Assembly (NCBI GenBank): GCA_964617665.1
Contig: CAZUAH010000156.1
Span: forward strand, 1-26,538
Direction of reading: 5' to 3'
Source: JADHUC01 sp964617665
Lineage (GTDB): Bacteria; Planctomycetota; Planctomycetia; Pirellulales; Pirellulaceae
DNA: 26,538 nucleotides
The notes beneath the pieces were generated by a model that was given only the letters and a program-made list of their open reading frames with translations, did no database searches and was not told where the DNA came from. This document shows, in pieces, positions 14,841 to 22,713 of the stretch (position 1 is its first letter; the number at the start of each line of letters is the position of its first letter). A program made the translations under genes and the position numbers.

Positions 14841-17800
14841 CTATTCGCTCCCGTCAGAACTACCAGTGGGTGGTCCCTCGACCACCTTAGGTTTGGGCGC
14901 GGCTGTCGTATCGGCGATTCCCAATAGAGCAGCTGCTTCGGTATGAAGCCGCAACAAAGCCACACATCCCGGGGCAAGAGCGTTCATCCGCTCGACCGCT
15001 TGGTTGAAGAGTTCTCTGGCCTTCTCCGCATCCCCCGGTTCGCCACGTGCAGAGTGTGCCATGGCCAACCAGAATTCGAGTTCAGGGCCCGCTCGCTCGC
15101 GAAGCTCCGGTGTCAGCCCTTCGAGCGTACCAATGCACCGGTCCGCGTTTCCTGCCTGGAGTTGCGCGGCGCCCAAGACCGTCGCGAAGGCGGCATTGTC
15201 CGGGTTGCCATCAACGAGTTTCTCGGCGATGGCGAGCGTCTCCGCCGCTTCGTCAAGTTTCAGCAATAACGACGCCTTTCGGAACTCATACATGGGAAAT
15301 TCCGGAAGCCGTTTACGTTGCAGCAAAGCCTCCTGGTACAGCTTCTGCGCTTCGTCGGGCTTCTGCATGTCTTGCATCAACTCGCCGAACTGCTCTAGAC
15401 AACTGGCCAATCCGTCAATCGCCACGCGATCATCCGGTTTCTGCTTCAGAACATTCTGAAACGCCGCAGCAGCCATTGTGTATTCGTCCTTGGCCGACTC
15501 GAGGCCGTCAATCAGGTGCAGGAGCCGACCATGCTCCCTACTCGTCATTGCCGCCTCTAGAACATGGCTGAATACGCCCTGTTCGATTTCCATCAGTCGC
15601 AGATAGCCTTGGATCGCGTTGTGAAAATCTTTGGCGGCAGTTTCGGGATCGTGGAGATCCCGCACAATTTGGCCACGGATCATAAGGCCAATCGCCAACT
15701 GCCTGTGATGGCGTGGCAAGTTGAATGGGGACCTGGACAATTCCGTGAACACCCCTAACGCATCGTCCGCTCGCGTCTTGGCCTCGTCATTCAGGTACTC
15801 AGAATTCAGTACGCGAGCCAGATTCACTTGAGCAACGGCCCGCTCTTCGCGGAAACGCGGTATATCGGGCATGGCCTCCAACAGAACGTCGCAGTCGTGG
15901 ATCGCGTCTTTCAGGGCCACGAGTTCTTCGTCAGTACGTCCCGATGTTCTCAACGCGTTGGCCAAACGAATGTTTGCTACGACTAGACCTTCGATGTGTG
16001 ATGGGTTGTCCTCCTCCTTCTTGCTCACTTCGCGGAGTTTTCGGTGTGCCTCTTTGGCATTCTTGAGCGGTTCAATCGCCTCGTCATCGCGACCAGCCGC
16101 CGTCAACGCCTCGCCCAGAGTGCTGTTCACCATGGCCAACGCTTGACGGCAATTCACCTCGTCGCCTTCGCCAGCATCGATCAGGGCTCGCAATTCTGCC
16201 TCGGCCCGACGGAGCAGCGTCTCGGCCGTTTCGACATCTTCTGCCCCCAAAGACACCAGCGCCCTGCTCAACAGAAGTTGCGAGTGTTGATAGCCTCGAT
16301 CGGCTGACGACGTTAGACGTTCTGCCAGCGAAGCGGCCTGATCGAAAGCCTTTGTCGCCTCCCCGTAGCGACTTTGGACAGCGCAGGCGTCGCCCAGTTT
16401 CCTCAAACATATCGTCCTATCCAGACGAACGTCGATCTCGTCGCTGGCGGTTTGCTCAAGCTCCGCCAGGATGGCATCAGCATCGCGGAAGGCCTGCTCG
16501 GCCGATTCAGCCTTCTGTAGTTGGCGCCGCACATCGCCCAAACGTACTCGGATGTGTGCTAAATGAACGCGCAATTCCGGATCGTTCACGTCCTCGGCGG
16601 CGAATCCCTCATAGTATCTTTCAGCTTGTTCTAGCAGTTGTTCAAGCAGTTCCTGAGTCCCCGGATACCATGGAAGGACTTGGGTCACGCCCACCAGCAT
16701 CGAGTCGACTGCGTCGATCGCATGTTCAAGCCACTTCACCGCCGTGCCTCGGGCCTCGTTCGCCTCGCCTTCGGCCTTTTCTGCGGCCGTTCTGGCCGTC
16801 TTCTCTCCATTCCAAGCGTCGACAGCTTCGGCTTTCGCGACTTTCTCGGCGTCCCATGCGTCATTTGCCTCTCGGCGAGCACCTTCGATGAATACCAGAG
16901 CCACCGAAGCAACGACTGCCACGAGGAATAGCGCGATGGCACTTACCAGGGCTAACGTACGGTGTTTTCGAGTCCAGCGAGCAAATTTCTCGTGCCACGC
17001 TTCCCGATACACCGAGACCGGATCGTCAGCCATCCACCGCTGGACATCCACGGCCAACGCGGTCGCGTCTTGATAACGATCGGATCGTTTCTCGGCCATG
17101 GCCTTCGAACATATGGCGTCCAGAGCCTTTGGTATCGAAGCATCCACTTCACGCGGCCGAGGCGTCGGTTGCCGTACGATGTTGGCACAGACCTCGTCCT
17201 TGCTCTTGCCGTGATGGGGACGCCGCCCCGAGAGAATCCGAAACAAGCTCGCACCCAGACCGTAGATATCCGTGCGTGCGTCAATTTGGCCGGGCTGCCC
17301 TTTGGCTTGCTCGGGCGCCATGTAGGGAAGCGTGCCGACCAATTGCCCCACTCGCGTTGCCTCGTCGTCGTCCACCTCGGTCACTTCGATCGGCGACGGC
17401 TCTTCGTCCTCAACATCTGGCCGGTCCACTAGTTTTGCCAGCCCCCAATCCAAGAGTACGACTTCGCCAAACGCACCCAGCATGACATTCGCTGGCTTCA
17501 TGTCGCGATGCACAACGCCCTTCGAATGCGCATAAGCGACGGCATGACAGACGTTGACAAAAGCGTTCAGAAGACGACGCAGGTCAAACCGAGTTGCTTT
17601 GCCCGCTTTGCGCTGGCGGTGGTATTCGTCGATAGCGGCTCCCAACGACTGGCCGCGGAGAAACCGCATTGTGTAGAAGGGGCGTTCCTTATCCAGGTTG
17701 TCGGCCAACTCGTACACCGGAACGATGTTGGGATGCTCGAGCTGCCCTGTGATCTGCGCCTCGCGGACGAAACGTCGCTGTGAAAGTTCGCTAACCTTTT

Positions 17801-18281
17801 TGTCCGGGCGGATCTCCTTGAGGGCCACCTCACGATGCAGCCGTTTGTCGTGCGCCAGCCACACGCGTCCTAGTCCGCCCTGTGTGTGGACGCGCGACAG
17901 CGTATAGTGAGATCGTTCCTCAGGCGAGAAATCAACAGTGTCCAACACTCTCACGAAGCCGGACGGCGGTTCCAGGTGGTCAAGCGTCTCGTCCACCTCG
18001 TCATCACCGACATCGCGCATCGCATCGCGAACACTGGGATCGGCAACGTCGCCGAGAGCTTTGCGAGCATCCCCCTCGTGCTTGTCCATCTTGCGTGCCA
18101 GAAGTCCTTCGACTTCCTGCCTTGCTTCTGGCGTGATCCATCCGCGTTCGACCAGAATGTCGGCAACCGTCGTGTTCTTGCGCATTGCCCACGCTGCGCA
18201 AACGTCGGCGAACTGACTCGCGTCGATGTACTCCAGTTGCACGGCCAATACACCAAACAGCAGGTTCCTGTCTGTGTTCAC
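14841..18281 (-). CDS. Ser/Thr protein kinase with transmembrane segment and TPR-like tail
   Basis: A membrane-anchored Hanks-type kinase of 1146 residues. Residues 1-105 are the planctomycete N-terminal module (NLLFGVLAVQLEYIDASQFA). The kinase domain (about 127-415) has the glycine loop TQGGLGRVW, Lys155 in VALKEI, catalytic Asp260 in VVHRDMKPAN, Asp278 in a DWG (not DFG) motif and APE at 323-325, so it should be active. A membrane helix lies at about 442-466, followed by an Ala/Glu-rich coiled coil (EGARREANDAWDAEK...) and about 600 residues of helical TPR-like repeats (FQNVLKQKPDDRVAIDGLAS). I chose GTG 18281 over the in-frame TTG 18296 because relatives start at MxTDRNLLFG and GAGGTG lies seven bases upstream. 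The protease gene follows after 226 bp. Confidence 0.9.
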   Translation of the reverse strand: MNTDRNLLFGVLAVQLEYIDASQFADVCAAWAMRKNTTVADILVERGWITPEARQEVEGLLARKMDKHEGDARKALGDVADPSVRDAMRDVGDDEVDETLDHLEPPSGFVRVLDTVDFSPEERSHYTLSRVHTQGGLGRVWLAHDKRLHREVALKEIRPDKKVSELSQRRFVREAQITGQLEHPNIVPVYELADNLDKERPFYTMRFLRGQSLGAAIDEYHRQRKAGKATRFDLRRLLNAFVNVCHAVAYAHSKGVVHRDMKPANVMLGAFGEVVLLDWGLAKLVDRPDVEDEEPSPIEVTEVDDDEATRVGQLVGTLPYMAPEQAKGQPGQIDARTDIYGLGASLFRILSGRRPHHGKSKDEVCANIVRQPTPRPREVDASIPKALDAICSKAMAEKRSDRYQDATALAVDVQRWMADDPVSVYREAWHEKFARWTRKHRTLALVSAIALFLVAVVASVALVFIEGARREANDAWDAEKVAKAEAVDAWNGEKTARTAAEKAEGEANEARGTAVKWLEHAIDAVDSMLVGVTQVLPWYPGTQELLEQLLEQAERYYEGFAAEDVNDPELRVHLAHIRVRLGDVRRQLQKAESAEQAFRDADAILAELEQTASDEIDVRLDRTICLRKLGDACAVQSRYGEATKAFDQAASLAERLTSSADRGYQHSQLLLSRALVSLGAEDVETAETLLRRAEAELRALIDAGEGDEVNCRQALAMVNSTLGEALTAAGRDDEAIEPLKNAKEAHRKLREVSKKEEDNPSHIEGLVVANIRLANALRTSGRTDEELVALKDAIHDCDVLLEAMPDIPRFREERAVAQVNLARVLNSEYLNDEAKTRADDALGVFTELSRSPFNLPRHHRQLAIGLMIRGQIVRDLHDPETAAKDFHNAIQGYLRLMEIEQGVFSHVLEAAMTSREHGRLLHLIDGLESAKDEYTMAAAAFQNVLKQKPDDRVAIDGLASCLEQFGELMQDMQKPDEAQKLYQEALLQRKRLPEFPMYEFRKASLLLKLDEAAETLAIAEKLVDGNPDNAAFATVLGAAQLQAGNADRCIGTLEGLTPELRERAGPELEFWLAMAHSARGEPGDAEKARELFNQAVERMNALAPGCVALLRLHTEAAALLGIADTTAAPKPKVVEGPPTGSSDGSE

Positions 18282-18393
18282 AACAACACCTCGCAAATCG
18301 CCCCACTGGAATGCAGCACTCCCACTAAGGTAGCATCAAACCACAAATGGAGGCAGGACGCAATCTCTCGTGCGGTAGGCTACCCGAAGATGT

Positions 18394-19125
18394 TCACTGA
18401 ATCCGCGCGGGCTGCGGGAACTCGAGCGTGAATTGCGTGCCGCGGTCCACCTCGCTTTGCACGCTTATCCGCCCACCATGAGCTTCGATGATCTTTCGTG
18501 CCGTGGGCAGTCCAAGACCAGAGCCGCCGTTCTTGGTCGAATAGAAGGCGTCGAACATGTTCAATGCCGTCTGGCTGTCCATCCCGCAACCGGTATCGAT
18601 CAGATCCAGTGCGACGCCCGAGCGGATCAATCGGGTGCGAGCCAGCAGTTGCCCGCCCTCGGACATGGCCTCCAGGCTATTCTTGACAAGATTTAGCAGA
18701 GCGGCGTGAAGCGTTTGCTCGTCCATTTTGATGCTCGGCAACGCCGGGTCCAGGTAGCGGATGATCTCAACCCCGCTCTCGCGTGCCTGATGGTCGTACA
18801 TGTCGAGCACGCGATCGACCGTTTCGTTGAGACTCCCGGACGACAATTCCAGGTCGCGCAGACGAGCAAATTTAAGGAAGTCACGAAGCAAGTTTTCTAA
18901 CCGCGTACATTGTTTCTGGACGGTATCGATTTTGGTCATTGCGCGGCGTTCGCGCGGATTCTCAGCGTCCTCGAAGTCCTCCGCCAGCAAGTCCATATTC
19001 ATGCGGATTACGGACAACGGATTCTTGATCTCATGAGCCAGGGAACCAGCCAATTCGGCCAACTCGTTGTACTGCTTCCGCAGCCGCTGAGTGACTTCTT
19101 CCGCCTTGGAGCCGGTATCGGACAT
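18394..19125 (-). CDS. Soluble sensor histidine kinase core (HisKA-HATPase)
   Basis: A 243-residue histidine kinase consisting only of the catalytic core. The H-box LAGSLAHEIKNPLS gives phospho-acceptor His31; the N-box is LLNLVKNSLEA with Asn149; the G1 box is DTGCGM (177-182) and the G2 box GGSGLGL (200-206). There is no membrane segment, PAS, GAF or HAMP domain, so the signal must come through a partner or the short N-terminal coil. No response regulator gene is in the window. I chose ATG 19125, four bases after the aminotransferase stop codon, which implies translational coupling; upstream ATGs at 19146 and 19203 would overlap that gene. Confidence 0.9.
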   Translation of the reverse strand: MSDTGSKAEEVTQRLRKQYNELAELAGSLAHEIKNPLSVIRMNMDLLAEDFEDAENPRERRAMTKIDTVQKQCTRLENLLRDFLKFARLRDLELSSGSLNETVDRVLDMYDHQARESGVEIIRYLDPALPSIKMDEQTLHAALLNLVKNSLEAMSEGGQLLARTRLIRSGVALDLIDTGCGMDSQTALNMFDAFYSTKNGGSGLGLPTARKIIEAHGGRISVQSEVDRGTQFTLEFPQPARIQ

Positions 19126-19129
19126 TCGG

Positions 19130-20398
19130 CTATTTCTCCCGGTCATATGGTTCGTCAAGTCGATACTGCGGATGGTCGTCCAGATAGCTGGCAATACGGT
19201 CATCGCGCCGGATCGCTTCGGCGAAGAATTGAACGGCTTCGGTCAAACGAGCGTCAGGCTCCGCGCAGCTGAATCGGATAAACCCCTTGCCCGCGTGGCC
19301 AAAGCACTCGCCGCCCAGGCACGCGACGCCTTTGTGATCATCGGCTCCTTCCAGGAGGTACATCGCCAGGCCATGTGACGTGATCCCGAAGCGGTTCGAA
19401 ATCGCCGTAACCGATGGAAATGCGTAGAAGCTGCCGCCGGGGTGCAGGCAATGGACGCCTTCGATTTCGTTCAACCCGTCGACCAGCAGTTGGACCTTAC
19501 GGCGAAACGATTCCATCTGGTTGTCACGTTCGGCGACGTCGTTATCCAGAGCGGCAATTCCAGCCAATTGTGCAAAGGGTGGCACACACGACAATGTGGA
19601 ATTGACCAGCTTGGCGAACATGTCGATGATCACGCGACTACTCACGGTAAAGCCAATTCGCCAACCACTCATACTGAACGACTTGCTGAAGGTATAAGCC
19701 GCCACACACTGCCCCATCATATCCGGTTGGGACAGAATCGTGTGATGCTTGCCTTGCCACACCATGCAGTCGTAAGGCTCGTCGCTGAAGACGGCGATGT
19801 CGCGGCCTCGCACCAAGTCGGCCAAAGAAATCAGATCTTCCTCCAACGCCACGCCGCCGGTCGGATTGTGTGGGCTGTTCACAAAGATGGCCTTGGGCTG
19901 CGGATCGTTCGCCAGGAAGCCCTCGACGTCATCCAGATTGGGGCGAAAGTCGCGAGACTGTCGCAACGGGGACAGCACGATGCGCGCACCTCGCCGGGCA
20001 ATATTCGCGTCGTATGTAGGGAAATGAGGACTAAAGACGAGGACACCGTCGTCGGGATTCAGGAACGACTCGCAGAAGAACTGTTCGAACGGCTTTCCGC
20101 CGTGCCCCGCGACGATGTTATCTGCGGTGGTTTCCAAGCCGTATTCGCGGTTGACGTAACTGGACGCTGCCTCGCGGAATTCCGGCAGGCCGATAGACGG
20201 TCCGTAGTGACACCGATCTCCCTCGATCGCTTGAATCCCGGCTTGGGCTGCGACCTGCGGCGTGGGAAAAGGGCTGTCGCCGATTTCCAGTTCAATCACA
20301 TCCCTACCCGCCGCCTTCAACTGCTTGGCCGTAGCCAACACGTCGAACGCGCCCTCGAACTCGACGGAATTAGCGAAATTGCTGAATTGCGGCTGCAT
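19130..20398 (-). CDS. Class I/II PLP-dependent aminotransferase
   Basis: A 422-residue aspartate-aminotransferase-fold enzyme that transfers amino groups using pyridoxal phosphate. The PLP-binding lysine is Lys239 in TFSKSFSMSGWRIG; VNSPHNPTGG supplies the cofactor-ring Asn, SDEPYD the Asp/Tyr pair, and FIRFSCAEP the carboxylate-binding Arg. The opening EFEGAFDVLATAKQL and IELEIGDSPFPTP are usual for this fold type. Substrate cannot be told from the sequence; branched-chain, aromatic or aspartate substrates are all possible. I chose ATG 20398, preceded by GGAGA nine bases upstream; an ATG at 20464 would add 22 atypical residues and overlap nadC. It lies between nadC and the histidine kinase in one transcription direction, probably as an operon. 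Confidence 0.92.
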   Translation of the reverse strand: MQPQFSNFANSVEFEGAFDVLATAKQLKAAGRDVIELEIGDSPFPTPQVAAQAGIQAIEGDRCHYGPSIGLPEFREAASSYVNREYGLETTADNIVAGHGGKPFEQFFCESFLNPDDGVLVFSPHFPTYDANIARRGARIVLSPLRQSRDFRPNLDDVEGFLANDPQPKAIFVNSPHNPTGGVALEEDLISLADLVRGRDIAVFSDEPYDCMVWQGKHHTILSQPDMMGQCVAAYTFSKSFSMSGWRIGFTVSSRVIIDMFAKLVNSTLSCVPPFAQLAGIAALDNDVAERDNQMESFRRKVQLLVDGLNEIEGVHCLHPGGSFYAFPSVTAISNRFGITSHGLAMYLLEGADDHKGVACLGGECFGHAGKGFIRFSCAEPDARLTEAVQFFAEAIRRDDRIASYLDDHPQYRLDEPYDREK

Positions 20399-20438
20399 TG
20401 GGCATTGTCTCCACACGCGGTAGTTCGCAAATCCAGAA

Positions 20439-21350
20439 TCACTCCTGCCAATCCAGTCCCACATCGAAATTCACGGCCGAATGCGTCAGCGCGCCCACGC
20501 TGATTCGATCAACGCCCGTCTCAGCAATGGCACGAACCGCCTGCAGGGTCACGCCACCTGATGCCTCCAATTCCACCGACGGGTTTGCCGCATCCCGACG
20601 AGCGACAGCCTCTCGCAATTGCTCCTCCGTCATATTGTCCAACAAAACGATATCCGGCCCGTGCGGCAATACGTCGTCCAATTGCTCCAGGTGGTCCACT
20701 TCGACTTCGACGATCATCTGCTCGGCAAGCGGGTCGTCCGGCATCATCTCGTGCAGGAATCGCCTGGACTGCTGAACCGCCTCGCCCGGCGAACACCCAG
20801 CCAATGCCAAGTGGTTATCCTTTATCAACACGGCATCGAACAAGCCGGTCCGATGGTTCCGACCTCCGCCGCATCGCACCGCATGCTTCTCCAGACGTCG
20901 CCAGCCGGGCGTTGTCTTGCGAGTGTCGTAGATGCGAGCGTTGGTCCCTTGGACTGCGTCTACATACTGTCGAGTTAATGTGGCGATCCCGGACAGACGC
21001 CCAATCAGGTTCAGCAGTATTCGCTCGGAGGTCAACAAATCACGCATCGAAGCTCCGATTCTCGCAACACAGTCACCCGCCTGAACCGTCTGGCCATCCT
21101 GCACAGCGGATTCCCACGCAACTTCGATGTTCATCTCGTCCAACGCGATTTCCGCAGCTTTCAAACCGACGATCGTTCCGCTCTGACGAGCCATCACGGA
21201 AGCACGCCCGCGTGCATCGGCGGGAGCCAGTGCTAACGTGGTCCAGTCATACCAACGATCGAGATCTTCGCGCACAGCCAGACGTACGATTTGGCGGCAA
21301 TCATCCGTCAACCGATCATCCCATTCGACCTGTGCAAATTCCTTGTCCAT
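20439..21350 (-). CDS. nadC: Nicotinate-nucleotide pyrophosphorylase (carboxylating)
   Basis: Quinolinate phosphoribosyltransferase, which makes nicotinate mononucleotide from quinolinate and PRPP in de novo NAD synthesis. The 303-residue length is usual. The hallmark active-site stretch DTRKTTPGWRRLEKHAVRCG is complete, followed by GGRNHRTGLFDAVLIKDNHL; the C-terminal half has the expected VEVDHLEQLDD, DIVLLDNM and LEASGGVTL strands of the TIM-like barrel. I prefer the ATG at 21350 over the in-frame TTG at 21359 three codons earlier. The aminotransferase gene follows on the same strand after 40 bp. No nadA or nadB is in the window. Confidence 0.96.
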   Translation of the reverse strand: MDKEFAQVEWDDRLTDDCRQIVRLAVREDLDRWYDWTTLALAPADARGRASVMARQSGTIVGLKAAEIALDEMNIEVAWESAVQDGQTVQAGDCVARIGASMRDLLTSERILLNLIGRLSGIATLTRQYVDAVQGTNARIYDTRKTTPGWRRLEKHAVRCGGGRNHRTGLFDAVLIKDNHLALAGCSPGEAVQQSRRFLHEMMPDDPLAEQMIVEVEVDHLEQLDDVLPHGPDIVLLDNMTEEQLREAVARRDAANPSVELEASGGVTLQAVRAIAETGVDRISVGALTHSAVNFDVGLDWQE

Positions 21351-21430
21351 GCTGGGCAACGTCCTGTAATTGTGAGCCGAACGCGCTAGTGTCGGGTCTG
21401 TTGACGCAGAATGTGAGGTTTGTGAGGCCC

Positions 21431-21452
21431 ATGGCTAACGCCATCGGCTAAC
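21431..21452. repeat. Short hairpin with 7-bp direct repeats, possible dispersed repeat
   Basis: ATGGC-TAAC-GCCAT (21431-21444) is a perfect 5-bp stem, and GGCTAAC occurs twice, at 21433-21439 and 21446-21452. The motif ATGGCTAACGCCATCGGCTA resembles short palindromic sequences I recall between planctomycete genes; that cannot be verified here. It lies in the space between nadC and the comEA-like remnant. Confidence 0.3.
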
Positions 21453-21543
21453 AACGTCTCGAAATGCATCTGCGGGGCAGCGTCTATCTGCGAGAGCACT
21501 GAACCGCTCGCTTTCCATCTCCAAACCATCCATAATAACGTGT

Positions 21544-21559
21544 TGTCGACCTGTCGACA
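21544..21559. promoter_or_regulatory. 16-bp perfect dyad upstream of the comEA-like remnant
   Basis: TGTCGAC-CT-GTCGACA is a perfect 7-bp inverted repeat with a 2-bp centre, 34 bp before the ATG at 21593 and just after the A/T-rich CCATAATAACG. Its compact symmetry suits a dimeric repressor site. No regulator can be named. Confidence 0.4.
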
Positions 21560-21592
21560 GCGGCCCTGCGGAAGATAACAGAGGCATCGCAC

Positions 21593-21847
21593 ATGGCTTC
21601 GCCGAACGGCACTCCCGATCACAACACCCGATGGCCGCGGCCGTTACTGCGGCGTTTCGACCAGGCGGTCATCGCGGTGATTCTGGGGCTCTCGCTGACG
21701 GCGATCGCCATATCGTTGATATCTCGCGGCGCCCATCGCGGCAATCTGATCGAAATCGACCGCGCCGAACAACAGACCTTCAAGTTTCAGATCGACATCA
21801 ACGACGCTCAATGGTCTGTTTGCGAGAGTCTGGACTCAGGTTATTGA
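21593..21847 (+). pseudogene. Truncated comEA-like helix-hairpin-helix gene
   Basis: The first 74 residues match the N-terminal part of planctomycete ComEA-like proteins: a membrane helix (AVIAVILGLSLTAIAISLIS, about 25-44), then GGHRG-type loop HRGNLIEIDRA and the start of the first DNA-binding repeat, FQIDINDAQW. In intact ComEA this W is followed by a helix-hairpin-helix (typically ELxxLPGIGxxxAxxI); here ten unrelated residues (SVCESLDSGY) and a stop follow. The DNA-binding domain is therefore missing, and the product, if made, would be a membrane stub. ATG 21593 with GAGG upstream still looks usable. Identification rests on recollection of the family's N-terminus. Confidence 0.65.
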
Positions 21848-21966
21848 GGTCACTCCCGACGACATCGGCTACGTGCCTCGCGTGTTCGTTGCCCACGCAG
21901 TTCACAACGCCGCCAAGTGGTTGACCCGACACTTGACCAATGGTCCGGCCGAGGCTCGCAAGGTTT
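21815..21966. other. Filler segment between two truncated genes
   Basis: About 150 bp that fits neither the comEA-like gene on its left nor the PQQ-type gene on its right. One plus-strand frame is open across it and reads protein-like (VIEVTPDDIGYVPRVFVAHA, then VHNAAKWLTRHLTNG), which may be an internal scrap of a third gene. I do not recognise that family. No inverted repeats or duplication typical of an insertion sequence bound it. Confidence 0.4.
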
Positions 21967-22147
21967 TGAAAGCCGGCATTTTACTGAGCACACGGGACCA
22001 GCGAGGCTGTAGATCGGTCGGCAGTTCGTGCGGTGACGCCGCTGTGCGCCCCACGTCGTAGCGAAACTGTGGCCAGTCGCCGGCTCGGACCCTGGCAGTC
22101 AGCAGACAAACGACGATTAACAGAACGAGGGGGAATCGGGTCTTCAT
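21902..22147 (-). pseudogene. 5' fragment of a secreted PQQ/WD-like repeat protein
   Basis: The minus-strand frame opens with a signal peptide (KTRFPLVLLIVVCLLTARVRA) followed by GDWPQFRYDVGRTAASPHEL, the conserved start of planctomycete secreted beta-propeller (PQQ-binding-like repeat) proteins. Family resemblance extends through RWSRVLSKMPAF and stops near residue 60; the several-hundred-residue propeller is gone and a stop follows at residue 82. The ribosome binding site GGAGG with a 6-base spacer before ATG 22147 is intact, so a short exported peptide could still be made. The gene points at the comEA-like remnant; both lost their 3' ends, consistent with a single deletion across the original convergent junction. 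Confidence 0.7.
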
Positions 22148-22457
22148 CAACATCCTCCGAGTGGGTTTTGAAATCGCTTTCGGTTTGCCATGAGCTGGAT
22201 CGCCCATTGTCTCCACGGTAGCCGAGATGGCACTTGGCAGCATTTTGGCAAGATTCTAACCAACTATGAACAACCGTGTCACCTTGCAGGCGATGTAAGA
22301 GATGTTAATCGACGCGGCCGAAGCCGAAATGGTGCTACCAACCGGGCCGCTGCTGGCACGTCCGAACAACACGGCGTAGAATGGGTGGGTCGCCGGGATC
22401 GGTCTCGGCGGCGTCCGTTCGACTAACCAAGTTCAAACGAGGAGCGAATAGCATCGA

Positions 22458-22507
22458 CCGGGCATAGCCCGGCGAACAATACAACGTGAAACGACGCGCG
22501 TGCGTCG
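22458..22507. repeat. Pair of perfect hairpins, REP-like
   Basis: CCGGGC-ATA-GCCCGG (22458-22472) and CGACGC-GCGT-GCGTCG (22492-22507) are two 6-bp perfect stems separated by the A-rich CGAACAATACAACGTGAAA. The pairing of a CCGGGC..GCCCGG stem with GAACAATACAA is reminiscent of dispersed planctomycete repeats as I remember them; this is unverified. It lies about 200 bp before the sigma-factor start. Confidence 0.45.
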
Positions 22508-22567
22508 AGAACTGCTTCCAGACAAATACCGCCAAACTGAGCCGCGAGGCTCTTCAATGCAAAGAAG

Positions 22568-22609
22568 CAGTACTTGTGCCGCGTCCGAATGGACGCTGGC
22601 CAGGTACTG
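22568..22609 (+). promoter_or_regulatory. 42-nt stem-loop in the sigma factor leader
   Basis: An outer 6-bp stem CAGTAC/GTACTG (22568-22573 and 22604-22609) encloses an inner perfect stem GCGTCC-GAAT-GGACGC (22581-22596), with partial pairing between. In the leader RNA this would be a long stem with an internal loop about 105 bases before the start codon. It could be a regulatory RNA structure, a terminator lacking a close T-run, or part of a repeat. Confidence 0.4.
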
Positions 22610-22713
22610 TTCTCTGCGCCCTCTTGGCGGGGGTTGTCTGGAGCAGGCTTGGTTCAGCGTCCTTTTTGTTTTGGTAAGTTACAGTCTCTCTCGCAAGAAG
22701 GGCGTTTTTTTTT

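Larger units (their letters stand above)
22148..22713. other. Gene-free, hairpin-rich leader region of the sigma factor operon
   Basis: No reading frame here looks like a gene. The left part (22148-22440) shows no feature I can name. The right part contains several perfect stems listed separately (22458-22472, 22492-22507, 22568-22609). The last nine bases before the sigma-factor GTG are a T-run (22705-22713). I see no convincing -35/-10 pair. Confidence 0.5.

Noticed and set aside
19442..20503. 353-codon plus-strand frame opposite the aminotransferase
   Set aside because: It is antisense to an enzyme with all PLP-fold motifs and has no recognisable domain; long antisense frames are common in GC-rich genes.
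20561..21451. 296-codon plus-strand frame opposite nadC
   Set aside because: Antisense shadow of a gene with the complete quinolinate phosphoribosyltransferase active site; the translation is Arg/Pro/Ser-rich.
21812..22000. Insertion-sequence remnant with TGGTC/GACCA ends between the truncated genes
   Set aside because: The 5-bp match at the ends is too short, no target duplication flanks it, and resemblance to the PQQ-type family continues past the supposed right end.
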